DNA from: Actinopolyspora lacussalsi | GTDB lineage: Bacteria > Actinomycetota > Actinomycetes > Mycobacteriales > Pseudonocardiaceae | DNA length: 64,000 nucleotides | Direction of reading: 5' to 3' | Assembly: GCA_030803735.1 (NCBI GenBank) | Contig: JAURUC010000001.1 | Location: 648,501 to 712,500, forward strand | Part shown: positions 1 to 8,043 of the stretch, one piece after another | Layout of the letters: each line of letters begins with the position of its first letter | Numbering within the stretch: the stretch's first letter is position 1 | The notes under the pieces: generated by a model | The model's database searches: none | Seen by the model: only the letters and a program-made list of their open reading frames with translations | Told to the model about the DNA's origin: nothing | Program-made: the position numbers and the translations under genes

Positions 1-142
1 GGACGACTACGCCGCGGACCTGGAAGTCGTGCGGGTGCCCGGTGACCACCTCTCGATGATCGACCCCCCGCACGTCGACGTCATGACCGACCACCTCCGG
101 CGACTACTCGGCATCGGTGACAGCAGTGAAGTCAGGGAGTGA
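1..142 (+). CDS. C-terminal end of a thioesterase domain (partial, probably type I polyketide synthase)
   Basis: The frame is open from base 2 to a TGA at 140-142 and gives the last 46 residues of a protein that starts outside the window. The segment VRVPGDHLSMIDPPHVD matches the end of the alpha/beta-hydrolase thioesterase domains that release polyketide or nonribosomal peptide chains; the His in GDHxxM is the usual catalytic histidine of that family. The stop lies 3 bases before the start of an acyl-CoA carboxylase beta subunit, so the two are probably co-translated, and carboxylases of this type make malonyl- or methylmalonyl-CoA extender units. That this is the end of a modular synthase rather than a free-standing thioesterase is inference; 46 residues cannot decide it. 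Confidence 0.6.
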   Translation, partial: DDYAADLEVVRVPGDHLSMIDPPHVDVMTDHLRRLLGIGDSSEVRE

Positions 143-145
143 CTC

Positions 146-1720
146 ATGGCGGACAACGAACCCAGTGGTACGTCCGAACGCATCGACGATCTCGAACAAC
201 GGCGTGTCGAAGCGGTTTCCCGGGCAGACGAGGTAGCGGCGGCCAAACAGCACCCCAAGGGCAAGTACACCGCACGGGAACGCATCGAGCTACTGGTCGA
301 CGAGGACTCCTTCGTCGAGGTCGGTGAGTTCACGCTGCGGCGCCCCACCTCGTTGGACACGGGCGACGACCGCTGTTACGGCGACGGGGTGGTGACCGGT
401 TACGCGACGGTGGACGGCAGGCGGATCTGCCTCTTCTCGCACGACTTCACCACCTACGGCGGAAGCATGGGTGAGGCATTCGGCGAGAAGGTTCTCAAGA
501 TCATGGACATGGCCACCAAGGCGGGGTGCCCCGTCGTCGGCATCAACGATTCCGGCGGGGCGCGAATCCAGGAAGGGGTGGTCTCGCTCGCCTACTACGC
601 GGAGCTGAGCAGGCGCAACTCGAAGGCATCGGGAGTGGTTCCCCAGATATCGGTGGTCATGGGGCCGTGTGCGGGTGGCGCCGTCTACACGCCCGCGCTG
701 ACCGACTTCACCGTGATGGTCGACCGGACCTCGCGCATGTTCGTAACCGGCCCCGACGTCGTGCGTTCGGTGACCGGGGAGAACATCTCGGCCGAGGAAC
801 TCGGGGGAGCCGAGGTCAACGGCAGCGTGACCGGCAACGCCCACTACGTCGCCTCGGACGAGGTCGACGCGCTCGACTGGGTGCGGACGCTGCTGGCGTT
901 CCTGCCGGCCAACAACATGGCCGTGCCGCCGGAGTATCCGGTGTTGGAGCCCGCCGCTGCCGCGTCCGAGCTCGACACCGTGGTGCCCGACTCGCCCAAC
1001 CGGTCCTACGACATGCGGCGGGTACTGGCGGCGGTGCTCGACGACGGCGAGCTGCTGGAGGTGCACGCCTCGTTCGCCCCGAACGTGCTGTGCGGTTTCG
1101 GCCGAGTGGAGGGACGAACCGTCGGAGTGGTCGCCAGCCAGCCACTGCGGCAGTCGGGGATAATGGACATCGACGCATCCGAGAAGGCCGCACGCTTCGT
1201 GCGGTTCTGCGACGCGTTCAACATCGCCCTGCTCACGTTCGCCGACGTGCCCGGTTATCTTCCCGGCAGGGAACAGGAGCAGCGGGGGATAATCCGACGC
1301 GGTGCCAAGCTGCTCTACGCCTACTCGGAGGCCACCGTTCCCAAGGTGACCGTGGTGACCAGGAAGGCCTACGGCGGCGGTTACGCAGTGATGGGGTCCA
1401 AACATCTCGGTGCCGACGTCAATTTGGCCTGGCCCACCGCGGAGATCGCGGTCATGGGGGCAGAAGGCGCGGTCGAACTGCTCTACCGCGCCGAGCTGGC
1501 CGAAGCCGAGGCCAACGGCGTCCGCGCCTCGGTCCGCGCGAAGCTGATCGCCGAGTACCGGGCCACCATGACGACCCCGTACGTGGCGGCCGAACGCGGC
1601 TACGTCGATTCGGTGATCCGGCCCGCCATGACACGCGCCCGAGTGTCCGACGCGTTGCTGATGCTCGAGGCGAAGCGGGAGGAATCCCCACCGAAGAAGC
1701 ACAGCACTATGCCACTGTGA
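146..1720 (+). CDS. Acyl-CoA carboxylase beta subunit (carboxyltransferase, PccB/AccB type)
   Basis: This 524-residue protein is the carboxyltransferase half of a biotin-dependent acyl-CoA carboxylase; it moves carboxyl from biotin to acetyl- or propionyl-CoA. It has the full two-lobe crotonase-like fold of the family: SGGARIQEG and GPCAGGAVYTPA in the N-lobe, DVPGYLPG, RRGAKLLYAY and RKAYGGGYAVMGSKH in the C-lobe. In Streptomyces coelicolor PccB, as I recall it, an Asp (422) in the last motif helps select propionyl-CoA; here that place holds Ala (about residue 414), so substrate choice is open. ATG at 146 is preceded by AGGGAG that overlaps the upstream stop, giving translational coupling to the thioesterase-bearing gene. 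No biotin-carrying alpha subunit is nearby, so it must pair with one encoded elsewhere. Confidence 0.93.
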   Translation: MADNEPSGTSERIDDLEQRRVEAVSRADEVAAAKQHPKGKYTARERIELLVDEDSFVEVGEFTLRRPTSLDTGDDRCYGDGVVTGYATVDGRRICLFSHDFTTYGGSMGEAFGEKVLKIMDMATKAGCPVVGINDSGGARIQEGVVSLAYYAELSRRNSKASGVVPQISVVMGPCAGGAVYTPALTDFTVMVDRTSRMFVTGPDVVRSVTGENISAEELGGAEVNGSVTGNAHYVASDEVDALDWVRTLLAFLPANNMAVPPEYPVLEPAAAASELDTVVPDSPNRSYDMRRVLAAVLDDGELLEVHASFAPNVLCGFGRVEGRTVGVVASQPLRQSGIMDIDASEKAARFVRFCDAFNIALLTFADVPGYLPGREQEQRGIIRRGAKLLYAYSEATVPKVTVVTRKAYGGGYAVMGSKHLGADVNLAWPTAEIAVMGAEGAVELLYRAELAEAEANGVRASVRAKLIAEYRATMTTPYVAAERGYVDSVIRPAMTRARVSDALLMLEAKREESPPKKHSTMPL

Positions 1721-1817
1721 TCCCTGTCGACAGGCCCCACCGTCCCGGCGATTTCGCGAGAAATCGACGCCCGGGTCGGACCGTCTTCCGGATGGGGCCG
1801 TGCTCTCGCGGGGAAAA

Positions 1818-1849
1818 CCCGACGGCGTGGGCGTCCATTCGCCGTCGGG
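1818..1849. terminator. Hairpin between convergent genes
   Basis: A perfect 10-bp inverted repeat (CCCGACGGCG at 1818-1827, CGCCGTCGGG at 1840-1849) with a 12-nt loop lies between the carboxylase gene and the convergent PucR-type gene. Flanking GGAA/TTCC could lengthen the stem. No long T-run follows on either side. It could serve both genes. Confidence 0.6.
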
Positions 1850-1915
1850 TCTTCCGAAGTGAGGGAGGACGGAAGGTTTCGTCGATCGGGGATTCTGTCA
1901 TCCCGAGCGGGGCCC

Positions 1916-3148
1916 TCAGTCCGCCAGCCAGTCCGCTGTGTCACCGGAGAGCATGTTCGAGGCCCGCAACACTATCTCCATGTCGAAACGGGACTCCGGA
2001 TCGTGCAGTGCCTCCCCGAACAACTCCTCCAGCTGCCGTAACCGGTAGCGGACGGTCTGCGGGTGTACCCGCAACCGCTGGGCGATCTCGGGGGCACCGC
2101 CACGGGTCTGCAGCCAGCTCAGCAGTGTGGCGGCCAATCGCGTCCGCTGTTTCGGACGCAGCCCGTTCAGCGGTGCCAGCCGTTGCCTGGCGAGTTCCCT
2201 GATCAGATGTTCGTCCTGCAGTAACAGGATGCTCGACAGGTCTTCATGGCACCGGTTGATGTGCTGGTCCGGCCACACGCCGGAGCGGATCAGTCCCATC
2301 ATCCTCCGGCACCAGCGCAGCGACTTGCCCGCCTGGTCGAGCGCGACCGGGGAACCCACCACCACCCGCCATCCGGCCAGTTCGGTCTCCCAGTCGATCT
2401 CGTCCGGTTCGCCGTGGTCACTGGGGAGCAGCACGTGCGGTTCGACGCACTCCAGGTCGACCAGGGCGTTCCAGCGGGACAACGGCGTGCCGGTTCGGGA
2501 GCGGGTGTCGTCGTACTGCTCGAGTGCCGCCACGGTCACCTGGTGCGGCACCCGCCACTGCGCGGTAACGGCCGACTCCTCGATGGTGCGCTGCGCCGGT
2601 TGTGGTTCCGACACCAGCAGCTCCAGCAACCTCCTGCGCCTGCGAGCCAGCGTACCCGCGGCACGCGCCTGGGCGGCCGCGTAGCCTTCCACCGACAGGG
2701 CGGTCAGCTCGTCGATGTGGGCGAAGATCGCCTCGCCGAGCAACAGCGTGGTGCGGGGCGCCAGCCGTATCCGCTCGCCGATCCCCGCCACCCGTCGCCA
2801 GGCCAGCCTTGCGCCGATCCGGTAGGCGGCCTGCAGGCTGTCCAGGCTGCGGCCCTCCCGCATCTCGGCCTTGCCCAGTGCGCGATGCACCTCGGCGCAG
2901 CGTCGCAGCGGTGTGGTCGGGTCGGCGATCCGGTCGACGAACCTGGTCAGGGCTTCCTCGATGCCGCGACGTATCGCGTGTACGTAGTGCTGGTCCAGCG
3001 GGCGGGCGTACTCGGGGATCTGCCGTTGGATCTCGGTGAGGATCTGGGTCGCCAGACTGGGTATCTCGGGCCGCAACAGGGTCGCGAGGTTGTCGGGGAG
3101 CGCTGCCCACAGTCTGGTGGACTCGGTACTGTTGGCCAGTTTCGGCAT
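1916..3148 (-). CDS. PucR-family transcriptional regulator
   Basis: A 410-residue regulator. The N-terminal half (about 1-190) is an all-alpha sensor region of the RsbRD-N/PucR type found in many actinobacterial members, the middle is poorly conserved, and the C-terminus carries the PucR helix-turn-helix with LRVHPQTVRYRLRQLEELFG at about 365-385. ATG at 3148 has GAGGGAGGG a few bases upstream. It is transcribed toward the carboxylase gene and away from the cupin gene, with 460 bp of free sequence upstream. The ligand and targets cannot be read from the sequence. Family assignment is secure from the C-terminal helix-turn-helix; the link to any neighbour is not established. Confidence 0.88.
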   Translation of the reverse strand: MPKLANSTESTRLWAALPDNLATLLRPEIPSLATQILTEIQRQIPEYARPLDQHYVHAIRRGIEEALTRFVDRIADPTTPLRRCAEVHRALGKAEMREGRSLDSLQAAYRIGARLAWRRVAGIGERIRLAPRTTLLLGEAIFAHIDELTALSVEGYAAAQARAAGTLARRRRRLLELLVSEPQPAQRTIEESAVTAQWRVPHQVTVAALEQYDDTRSRTGTPLSRWNALVDLECVEPHVLLPSDHGEPDEIDWETELAGWRVVVGSPVALDQAGKSLRWCRRMMGLIRSGVWPDQHINRCHEDLSSILLLQDEHLIRELARQRLAPLNGLRPKQRTRLAATLLSWLQTRGGAPEIAQRLRVHPQTVRYRLRQLEELFGEALHDPESRFDMEIVLRASNMLSGDTADWLAD

Positions 3149-3608
3149 AACCCTCCCTCGTGCAACGGAGGCGAGGAGAACCGGTTCGCTACTCCGGTTC
3201 TTGCTCCGCAGTTCGTGCTACTGATGAGTAATCACTCTAGTGACAGTTTCCCGGGATGCTTAATAGCCCGTTTGGGTGAGCACGTTGTGCCATTTATTAG
3301 TGACACGTGAAAAATGGAGATATTTTGTGCTGCGTGCGGTTTTCGCGCGGGTAGGACGAATATGCATCTGCAATTGCATGAATACGCGTACGGCGATTTC
3401 CCGGAAGCGGGAGTTTACCGGTTCGTGCGGTTCGGGGTGTTCGACGGCTCGCGGCGCCAGGACAGGACGTAGTGCCGGTAAGCCGTAGTGCCAGGGCAGT
3501 GCGGATCCAGCCGCTCGACGTCGGGGCGTGCTGAACGAGAATTCGTGATGGATTCCGCCGGTCGGAACGGGGGAGGCCGAGTCGACGAACTCGCACTAGA
3601 CTCGGGCC
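3149..3608. other. Intergenic region between PucR-type gene and cupin gene
   Basis: 460 bp between divergent genes, clearly less G+C rich at 3220-3420 than the surroundings. It should hold the promoters for both. A -10-like TAGACT at 3597-3602 lies six bases before the cupin ATG. I see no credible gene; short open frames here lack ribosome sites and family motifs. Confidence 0.5.
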
Positions 3609-3980
3609 ATGACTGATCGTCCGGTTGATATCGCCGACAAGCTCTCCAGGGTTTCCGAGCACTGGGCGCCGAAAGTGGTGGCCCGGCTCAACGACTACGA
3701 GATCAAGGTGGTCAAGGTCCAGGGCGAGTTCGTCTGGCACACCCATGAGGACACCGACGAACTGTTCCTGGTCGTCGACGGCGAACTGACCATTCAGCTG
3801 CGGGACGGCGACGTTCGGCTGCGCCCCGGGCAGTTGTACGTCGTTCCTCGCGGGGTGGAGCACTGTCCCGTGGCCGAGGGGGAGGTGCACGCGGTGCTCA
3901 TGGAGCCGCGAGGAGTGGTCAACACCGGTGACGCGACGGACAGTTCGCTGACGGCCTCCTACGACGACTCGCTGGCCTGA
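3609..3980 (+). CDS. Small single-domain cupin protein
   Basis: A 123-residue beta-barrel protein of the cupin superfamily. The two cupin motifs are visible: WHTHEDTDELFLVVDGEL at about 39-56 with two His and a Glu as metal ligands, and PGQLYVVPRGVEHCPVAEG at about 74-92 with the distal His. Proteins of this size and pattern (mannose-6-phosphate isomerase-like) bind a metal and a small ligand, but the reaction is rarely known. It stands alone, followed by a convergent gene. There is no ribosome site before ATG 3609 but a TAGACT hexamer at 3597-3602, which would put transcription start at or next to the ATG, so the mRNA may be leaderless. Confidence 0.85.
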   Translation: MTDRPVDIADKLSRVSEHWAPKVVARLNDYEIKVVKVQGEFVWHTHEDTDELFLVVDGELTIQLRDGDVRLRPGQLYVVPRGVEHCPVAEGEVHAVLMEPRGVVNTGDATDSSLTASYDDSLA

Positions 3981-4030
3981 TCGGCGGTTTCTCCGGCTGC
4001 GTGCGGAAGGCGGTGGGGACGGCCGGTTCT

Positions 4031-4657
4031 TCAGTGCAACTTGCGGTGCTCGGCCAGCATGGCGACGAACCGCGAGATCCGGCGAGCGCGGGTCTCGGCG
4101 CGCTTGGCGTCGGCCACCCGGTGCAGGATCGCGTACCGGTTCTGGCTGTCGAGGTTGTCGAAGAACTCCTTGGCCGCCGGGTTGGCCTCCAGCTCACGCC
4201 GCAGGTCGTCGGGCACCGTGGCCGTGCGCTGCGGCTCGTAGGCGGTCTGCCACCTGCCGTCCTGCTTGGCCTTCTCGATCTCGCGGTGTCCGGGCTCGCG
4301 CATCCGCCCCGCTTCGATGAGGCGTTCCGCGTTGTCCCGGTTGATCCGCGACCACTTGCTCCTGGCCTTGCGCGGGGTGAAGCGCTGCAACCAGGAGCTG
4401 TCGTCGTAGGAGCGCTTCACGGCGTCGATCCAGCCGAAGCACAGCGCCTCGTCCAGGGCTTGCGCGTAGGAGACGGAGGTCGTCGCCGCGTTCTTCTTCG
4501 CGATGCGCAGCCACACCCCCGACGAGTCGTCGTGATTGTTCGCCAACCACTCCCGCCAGTCCTCGCCGGAGGCGAATTCGAGCACCGGTTCGTTCTCGGC
4601 CGTCACGCCCCGATCCAACCAGAACCGGTTCCCGCTCTCACGCGCGCTCCAATGCAC
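4031..4657 (-). CDS. YdeI/OmpD-associated family protein
   Basis: A 208-residue protein of the YdeI/OmpD-associated family, sometimes labelled bacteriocin-protection protein. Typical stretches are GVWLRIAKKN, YAQALDEALCFGWIDAVKRS, FTPRKARSKWSRIN and, near the C-terminus, the AKEFFDNL region followed by an Arg-rich helix. Its biochemical role is unknown. The ATG at 4657 overlaps the end of the DUF397 gene by 20 bp; a GTG at 4607 (VTAENEPVLEF) begins nearer to where homologues usually start, but neither has a strong ribosome site. It may be the last gene of a three-gene unit with the DUF397 and XRE genes, though the overlap may be chance. Confidence 0.82.
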   Translation of the reverse strand: MHWSARESGNRFWLDRGVTAENEPVLEFASGEDWREWLANNHDDSSGVWLRIAKKNAATTSVSYAQALDEALCFGWIDAVKRSYDDSSWLQRFTPRKARSKWSRINRDNAERLIEAGRMREPGHREIEKAKQDGRWQTAYEPQRTATVPDDLRRELEANPAAKEFFDNLDSQNRYAILHRVADAKRAETRARRISRFVAMLAEHRKLH

Positions 4658-4928
4658 CCTGCCGTACGGCGGTCAGGAAGCTGTTCCAGTGCGAGCGTTC
4701 GAAGACCAGCACGCCCTCGTGCGGGTTCTTCGAGTCCCGCGCGGCGACCCCGCCGGCCGGGTAGGCGACCTCGACGCAGGACCCTTGATCCCCACTGTGG
4801 CTGCTCCTGAGCCAGCTTGGCTCTCCCGGCACTGCTGCCACTTCCACGCAGTTGCCGCCTTGGTCCGAGCTGCGGCTCGACTTACGCCAATACAATGAAT
4901 CCACGTCGAATAATTCAGTGCTCGTCAT
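4638..4928 (-). CDS. DUF397 protein with a doubled core motif
   Basis: A 96-residue actinobacterial DUF397 protein. The DUF397 core W(R/L)xSSxS..GxCVEVA occurs twice: WRKSSRSSDQGGNCVEVA at about 14-31 and WLRSSHSGDQGSCVEVA at about 39-55, followed by the usual RDSKNP..LVF..W end. Most family members carry one complete copy, so this looks like an internal partial duplication. GGAG nine bases upstream supports ATG 4928. It overlaps the upstream XRE/DUF5753 regulator by 14 bp, the standard pairing, in which the small protein is thought to act with or against its cognate regulator (WhiJ-type systems of Streptomyces). Confidence 0.9.
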   Translation of the reverse strand: MTSTELFDVDSLYWRKSSRSSDQGGNCVEVAAVPGEPSWLRSSHSGDQGSCVEVAYPAGGVAARDSKNPHEGVLVFERSHWNSFLTAVRQGALERA

Positions 4929-5790
4929 CCGAGAACTCCTTCGCGATGGTTCGGATCATGCTGACCGATTCGTCCGGCGGTAGAGCGAGGGCACAGAGGT
5001 GTTCGAAAGCCACGGTGTGACTTTCGATCGCATGAGCTTCCTCGAGGTAGAGCGCACCCGAACGGTATTCCAGGAAAACCATGCCGGGGTCGTGCTCCCA
5101 GGGGAAGTCCAACATGGTGAAGGGGCCTGTCATGCCTGGATGCGCTCCAGTGGAGAAAGGAACCACCTGGATGGTGATCTTGGGGTCATGGGTGGCGTTC
5201 GCGAGGCGTTCGAGCTGGAATCGCATGGTCTCCCGGCTGCCTACGAGGCGTCGCAGGACGGCTTCGTCCAGTACTGCCCACAGACGTGGCGGGCTCTTGC
5301 GGTCGAAGATCGACTGGCGAGACATCCGAAACCGGGCCGAGGTTTCCAGCTCGTGTTCACTGCGCTCCATCGTACTGCGGCGTAGCAGTGCATTCGCGTA
5401 ATCGCTGGTTTGCATCAGTCCGGGCACGAGCTGGGCCTCGTAGGTTCGTATCCGGGAAGCGCCCTGTTCGAGCCCGACGAACAAGGAGAACCAGTCGGGC
5501 AACGTCTCCGAGCCATAGCTTTCCCACCAACCTTTCCGGCGGGAGTTGCGGGCAGCTTCGAGGTAGGTCGGCCAGCGTTCCTCCGGAACTCCGTAGAACG
5601 GAAGCAGGACCTCTTCCAGGTCCCGGAGCACGACGGGGCGTTCGGCGGTCTCGATGTAGGAAACCTTCGCTTTGGTGCAGCGTAGTGCCTTGGCCACGTC
5701 CTTCTGTTCGAGGCCGTTCTCTCTGCGGAGTCGGACCAGCTCGAAGGCCAGCCACCGTCGCCACACGGTCGGACTCGATGTTTCCGTCAC
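4915..5790 (-). CDS. XRE-family regulator with DUF5753 domain (WhiJ type)
   Basis: A 291-residue regulator. Residues about 8-75 form an XRE helix-turn-helix (LRRENGLEQKDVAKALRCTK), and residues about 100-280 are the DUF5753 ligand-like domain, recognisable from RTYEAQLVPGLMQTSDYA and the late HLCALALPPDESVSMIR segment. GTG 5790 is preceded by GGAGGAG at eight bases. It precedes and overlaps the DUF397 gene, and a short unknown protein is divergently encoded at 5960; this three-part arrangement recurs in Streptomyces and relatives and is linked to development and antibiotic control. Two palindromes in the divergent region are candidate operators for autoregulation (inference). Confidence 0.92.
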   Translation of the reverse strand: MTETSSPTVWRRWLAFELVRLRRENGLEQKDVAKALRCTKAKVSYIETAERPVVLRDLEEVLLPFYGVPEERWPTYLEAARNSRRKGWWESYGSETLPDWFSLFVGLEQGASRIRTYEAQLVPGLMQTSDYANALLRRSTMERSEHELETSARFRMSRQSIFDRKSPPRLWAVLDEAVLRRLVGSRETMRFQLERLANATHDPKITIQVVPFSTGAHPGMTGPFTMLDFPWEHDPGMVFLEYRSGALYLEEAHAIESHTVAFEHLCALALPPDESVSMIRTIAKEFSDDEH

Positions 5791-5845
5791 TCGCTGACTC
5801 CTCCGATGTGCTTCACCGCTTCGTAGTTTGCCTGATCTCGGTAGT

Positions 5846-5892
5846 ACTCGATCGAGTGATCGCGTGATGTTAACTCAAAAATTATAGTTAAC
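5846..5892. promoter_or_regulatory. Palindromes in the divergent promoter region of the XRE regulator
   Basis: ACTCGATCGAGT (5846-5857) is a perfect 12-bp palindrome. Two GTTAAC palindromes at 5869-5874 and 5887-5892 flank an AT-rich 12-bp centre. This AT-rich patch is unusual here and sits between the divergent XRE gene and the 101-residue unknown gene, as expected of an operator. Binding by the XRE protein is inference. Confidence 0.45.
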
Positions 5893-5959
5893 AATAACCG
5901 AAGTGGTGATCGCTGTCTGCTTTGGTGCACGTCGGAAGCTTTCAGGTCAGGAGGTAGCT

Positions 5960-6265
5960 ATGAGTGACAACGAGATTCTCGCGGCGGAGCACGCACCGGC
6001 GGAGCCGCTGGGAGACGAAGCCGAGTTCGCGGCGCTGGTGGAGAGCTTCGTTCGCGAGCAGGCGCCACGGGTGTTCGCGCTGGTCGAGGAGGTCGGCGAG
6101 CGGGCCGACGCCGAGATCTTCGCGTGGGGCCTCGCCTTGGCAGAACATGCCGAAGTGTTCGGTGCGGCGGGGCGGATGCGGGGAAGTTTCGGCTCCGCCG
6201 AGAGCGCGTGCGAGGTGTTGGGGATGGCTCGCGAGCTCCGGCTGGTCTGGTTGCCGGAAACGTGA
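5960..6265 (+). CDS. Small helical protein of unknown function, divergent from XRE/DUF397 pair
   Basis: A 101-residue acidic protein, not recognised as a named family. The start is set by AGGAGG at 5949-5954, six bases before ATG 5960; a longer frame from 5903 lacks such a site. It is Ala/Glu rich and probably all helical (EFAALVESFVREQAPRVFAL, then IFAWGLALAEHAEVF), with no Cys, signal peptide or membrane segment. Small proteins like this often lie opposite the XRE/DUF5753 gene in actinomycetes and may be the anti-regulator or effector of that set. This role is inferred from position only. Confidence 0.72.
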   Translation: MSDNEILAAEHAPAEPLGDEAEFAALVESFVREQAPRVFALVEEVGERADAEIFAWGLALAEHAEVFGAAGRMRGSFGSAESACEVLGMARELRLVWLPET

Positions 6266-6445
6266 GTCGATGCGGCGTTTCCGGAGGAACGCGTCGTCGC
6301 CGCGGATTCGTGCTCGACGACGCGTTCACCGGCATTCGCCTGGGACGGGGCAGTCGGCGGGAACACTTCGGGAAACTCGCGGATCGGTCCACAGTGGCCC
6401 TGGCCGCGCGGTTGTCCGTTCCCTCGGTCGGAGCGCGGTTGGTAC

Positions 6446-6868
6446 TCAGTCGTGCGGCTCGACGATCGGCGTGTTCTGCGCGGCGGCCAGCCACCACCGC
6501 CCGTCCCGTTCGACCAGGGTGTACAGCGCCATCTCGGAGAACCCGGTCTCGTCGAGCGCCCGGCGGCGAATGTGCGCGATCGCCACGCCGGGAGCCGGAG
6601 CGGTGACCCGCACGACCTCGAACCGCGAGGGTGGCGCCGCCTCCGCCGCCATGAGCACGCGATGCGTGTCGAGCAGCTCCTCGACGTCGTCCAGCGTCTC
6701 CCCGTAGGGACTTCCCCACACCACGTCCGCCGCGAAGTCGTGGTCGTAGAGCTCGGCGTCATAGGTGTCCAGGCCCCGCTGCAGCTGGGCGGTGAAGCGC
6801 TCCACCGCTTCCTTCGCGGCATCCTGGGAAGCCGGGTCGTTCAACCTCGGCCGTACCTTCGTGGTCAT
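6446..6868 (-). CDS. SgcJ/EcaC-type NTF2-like protein
   Basis: A 140-residue protein with the NTF2/SnoaL-like cone fold. AAKEAVERFTAQLQRGLDTYDAELY and DVVWGSPYGETLDDVEEL at the front, and VERDGRWWLAAAQNTPI at the end, are typical of the SgcJ/EcaC (DUF4440-like) group. Members are often annotated as oxidoreductases, but a defined reaction is rarely shown. The start is ATG 6868, with AAGGAG eight bases upstream; the frame is open further to 6928 but without a ribosome site. It stands alone between an unknown gene and the truncated methyltransferase. Confidence 0.8.
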   Translation of the reverse strand: MTTKVRPRLNDPASQDAAKEAVERFTAQLQRGLDTYDAELYDHDFAADVVWGSPYGETLDDVEELLDTHRVLMAAEAAPPSRFEVVRVTAPAPGVAIAHIRRRALDETGFSEMALYTLVERDGRWWLAAAQNTPIVEPHD

Positions 6869-6967
6869 GCGCTGCTCCTTCGAACGGAATCGAACCGAGA
6901 ATAGGACTTCGATCGAACTGGAAGTCAATCTCGGAAAGCGTGCTCGTCTCCCGCTCGGACGACTCGG

Positions 6968-7345
6968 TCAGCGGCGGAGACCATGGTGGCGAGGTAGCCG
7001 TGACCCGCCTCCTCGCGGTCCACCTCGCTCGCGTGCCACGGCCACGGCGCCGGGCGAGGAGTCGATCCCCAGCACGTCGAAGCCGTCGCGGGTCAGCGGA
7101 ACGGAGTGCCTGCCCGTCCCGCAGCCGAGGTCGAGCACCCTGCCGGTGATCCCCGGTGCGGCACGCTGATCGATCGCGGGCCAGGCGGCCCGGTCGGCGA
7201 AGTAGGGAGCGAGGTCGTTCACGCCGATCAGACCGTCGTCGCGCTCGACGATCTCGAAGGACCTCCGGCCCTGGTGGTGCTGCCGAAGCGCAGCACCGAA
7301 CGCGTCACCGAGCCCGGGTTCCCCATCCGTGTCCCGCATGACCAC
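6968..7345 (-). pseudogene. Truncated class I SAM-dependent methyltransferase
   Basis: The first about 100 residues are a normal methyltransferase start: an N-terminal helical segment, DRAAWPAIDQ, then motif I (VLDLGCGTGRHSVPLTRDG) and motif II (VLGIDSSPGAVAVARERG). The frame then ends after 20 low-complexity residues, at 125 in total, where the family needs another 80-120. No other frame downstream (6900-6968) restores motifs III-V. It therefore keeps only the SAM-binding half and is most likely a remnant of a deletion. Translation of a short stub cannot be excluded. Confidence 0.65.
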
Positions 7346-7440
7346 GCAGCCTGCCAGGCGCCGACGCTCGAAGCGATCGGATTTCCCGGCGCCGTTCGGC
7401 CGACGCCGACCGGGGTTACGCGCCTACATCGACCGCGCGT

Positions 7441-8043
7441 CTACAACCAGTCGTGTTCCCTTGCGTATCTCGCTGCCTCGTGTCTGGTGCGGCTTTGGGT
7501 CTTCTGCATCGCGCTGGAGAGGTAGTTACGTACTGTGCCCTCCGCCAGGTGGAGCCGGGTAGCGATGTCGGCGACGGAGTAGCCCTCGCCGGTCACCCGC
7601 AACACGTCCAGTTCGCGGTCGCTGAGCGGGCAGTCGTCGACGACGGCGAGCGCGGACACTTCCGGGTCGATCCAGCGCTTGCCCTCGTGCAGCGTCGCGA
7701 TGACCGAGGCGATATGCGCCGGTTCCGCGGACTTGCTGACGAAGCCCTGCACCCCGAGCTTCAGCGCTTTGCGGAGCACTCCGGGCCTGGCGTGACGGGT
7801 CAGCATGAGAATCACCTGGTCCGGTCGCTCGTGACGGATCGACGAGACGGCGCCGAGACCGTCCACACCCGGCATCTCCAGGTCGATGACGAGCACATCG
7901 GGCCGGTGATACAGCGTGGTACGGACGGCCGTCTCGCCCTCCTCCGCTTCGGCGAGCACAGTGATCTCGCCCTCGAGCGGAAGCAACGACGCCAGTGCCT
8001 TGCGGAGCAGGGCCTCGTCATCGGCGAGCACCACCGTAGTCAT
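7441..8043 (-). CDS. NarL/FixJ-family response regulator (DesR-like)
   Basis: A 200-residue two-component response regulator. The receiver domain has acidic pocket Asp8-Asp9, phosphoacceptor Asp54 (LVIDLEMPGVDG) and Lys at FVSKSAEP. The C-terminal LuxR-type helix-turn-helix is LSDRELDVLRV...VADIATRLHLAEGTVRNYLS. Its start overlaps the stop of the histidine kinase gene by 4 bp (ATGA at 8040-8043), so kinase and regulator are translated together. The likely target is the divergent ABC exporter starting at 9446, since this layout (kinase, regulator, divergent ATPase and permease) is common for self-tuned export systems; this is inference. Confidence 0.93.
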   Translation of the reverse strand: MTTVVLADDEALLRKALASLLPLEGEITVLAEAEEGETAVRTTLYHRPDVLVIDLEMPGVDGLGAVSSIRHERPDQVILMLTRHARPGVLRKALKLGVQGFVSKSAEPAHIASVIATLHEGKRWIDPEVSALAVVDDCPLSDRELDVLRVTGEGYSVADIATRLHLAEGTVRNYLSSAMQKTQSRTRHEAARYAREHDWL

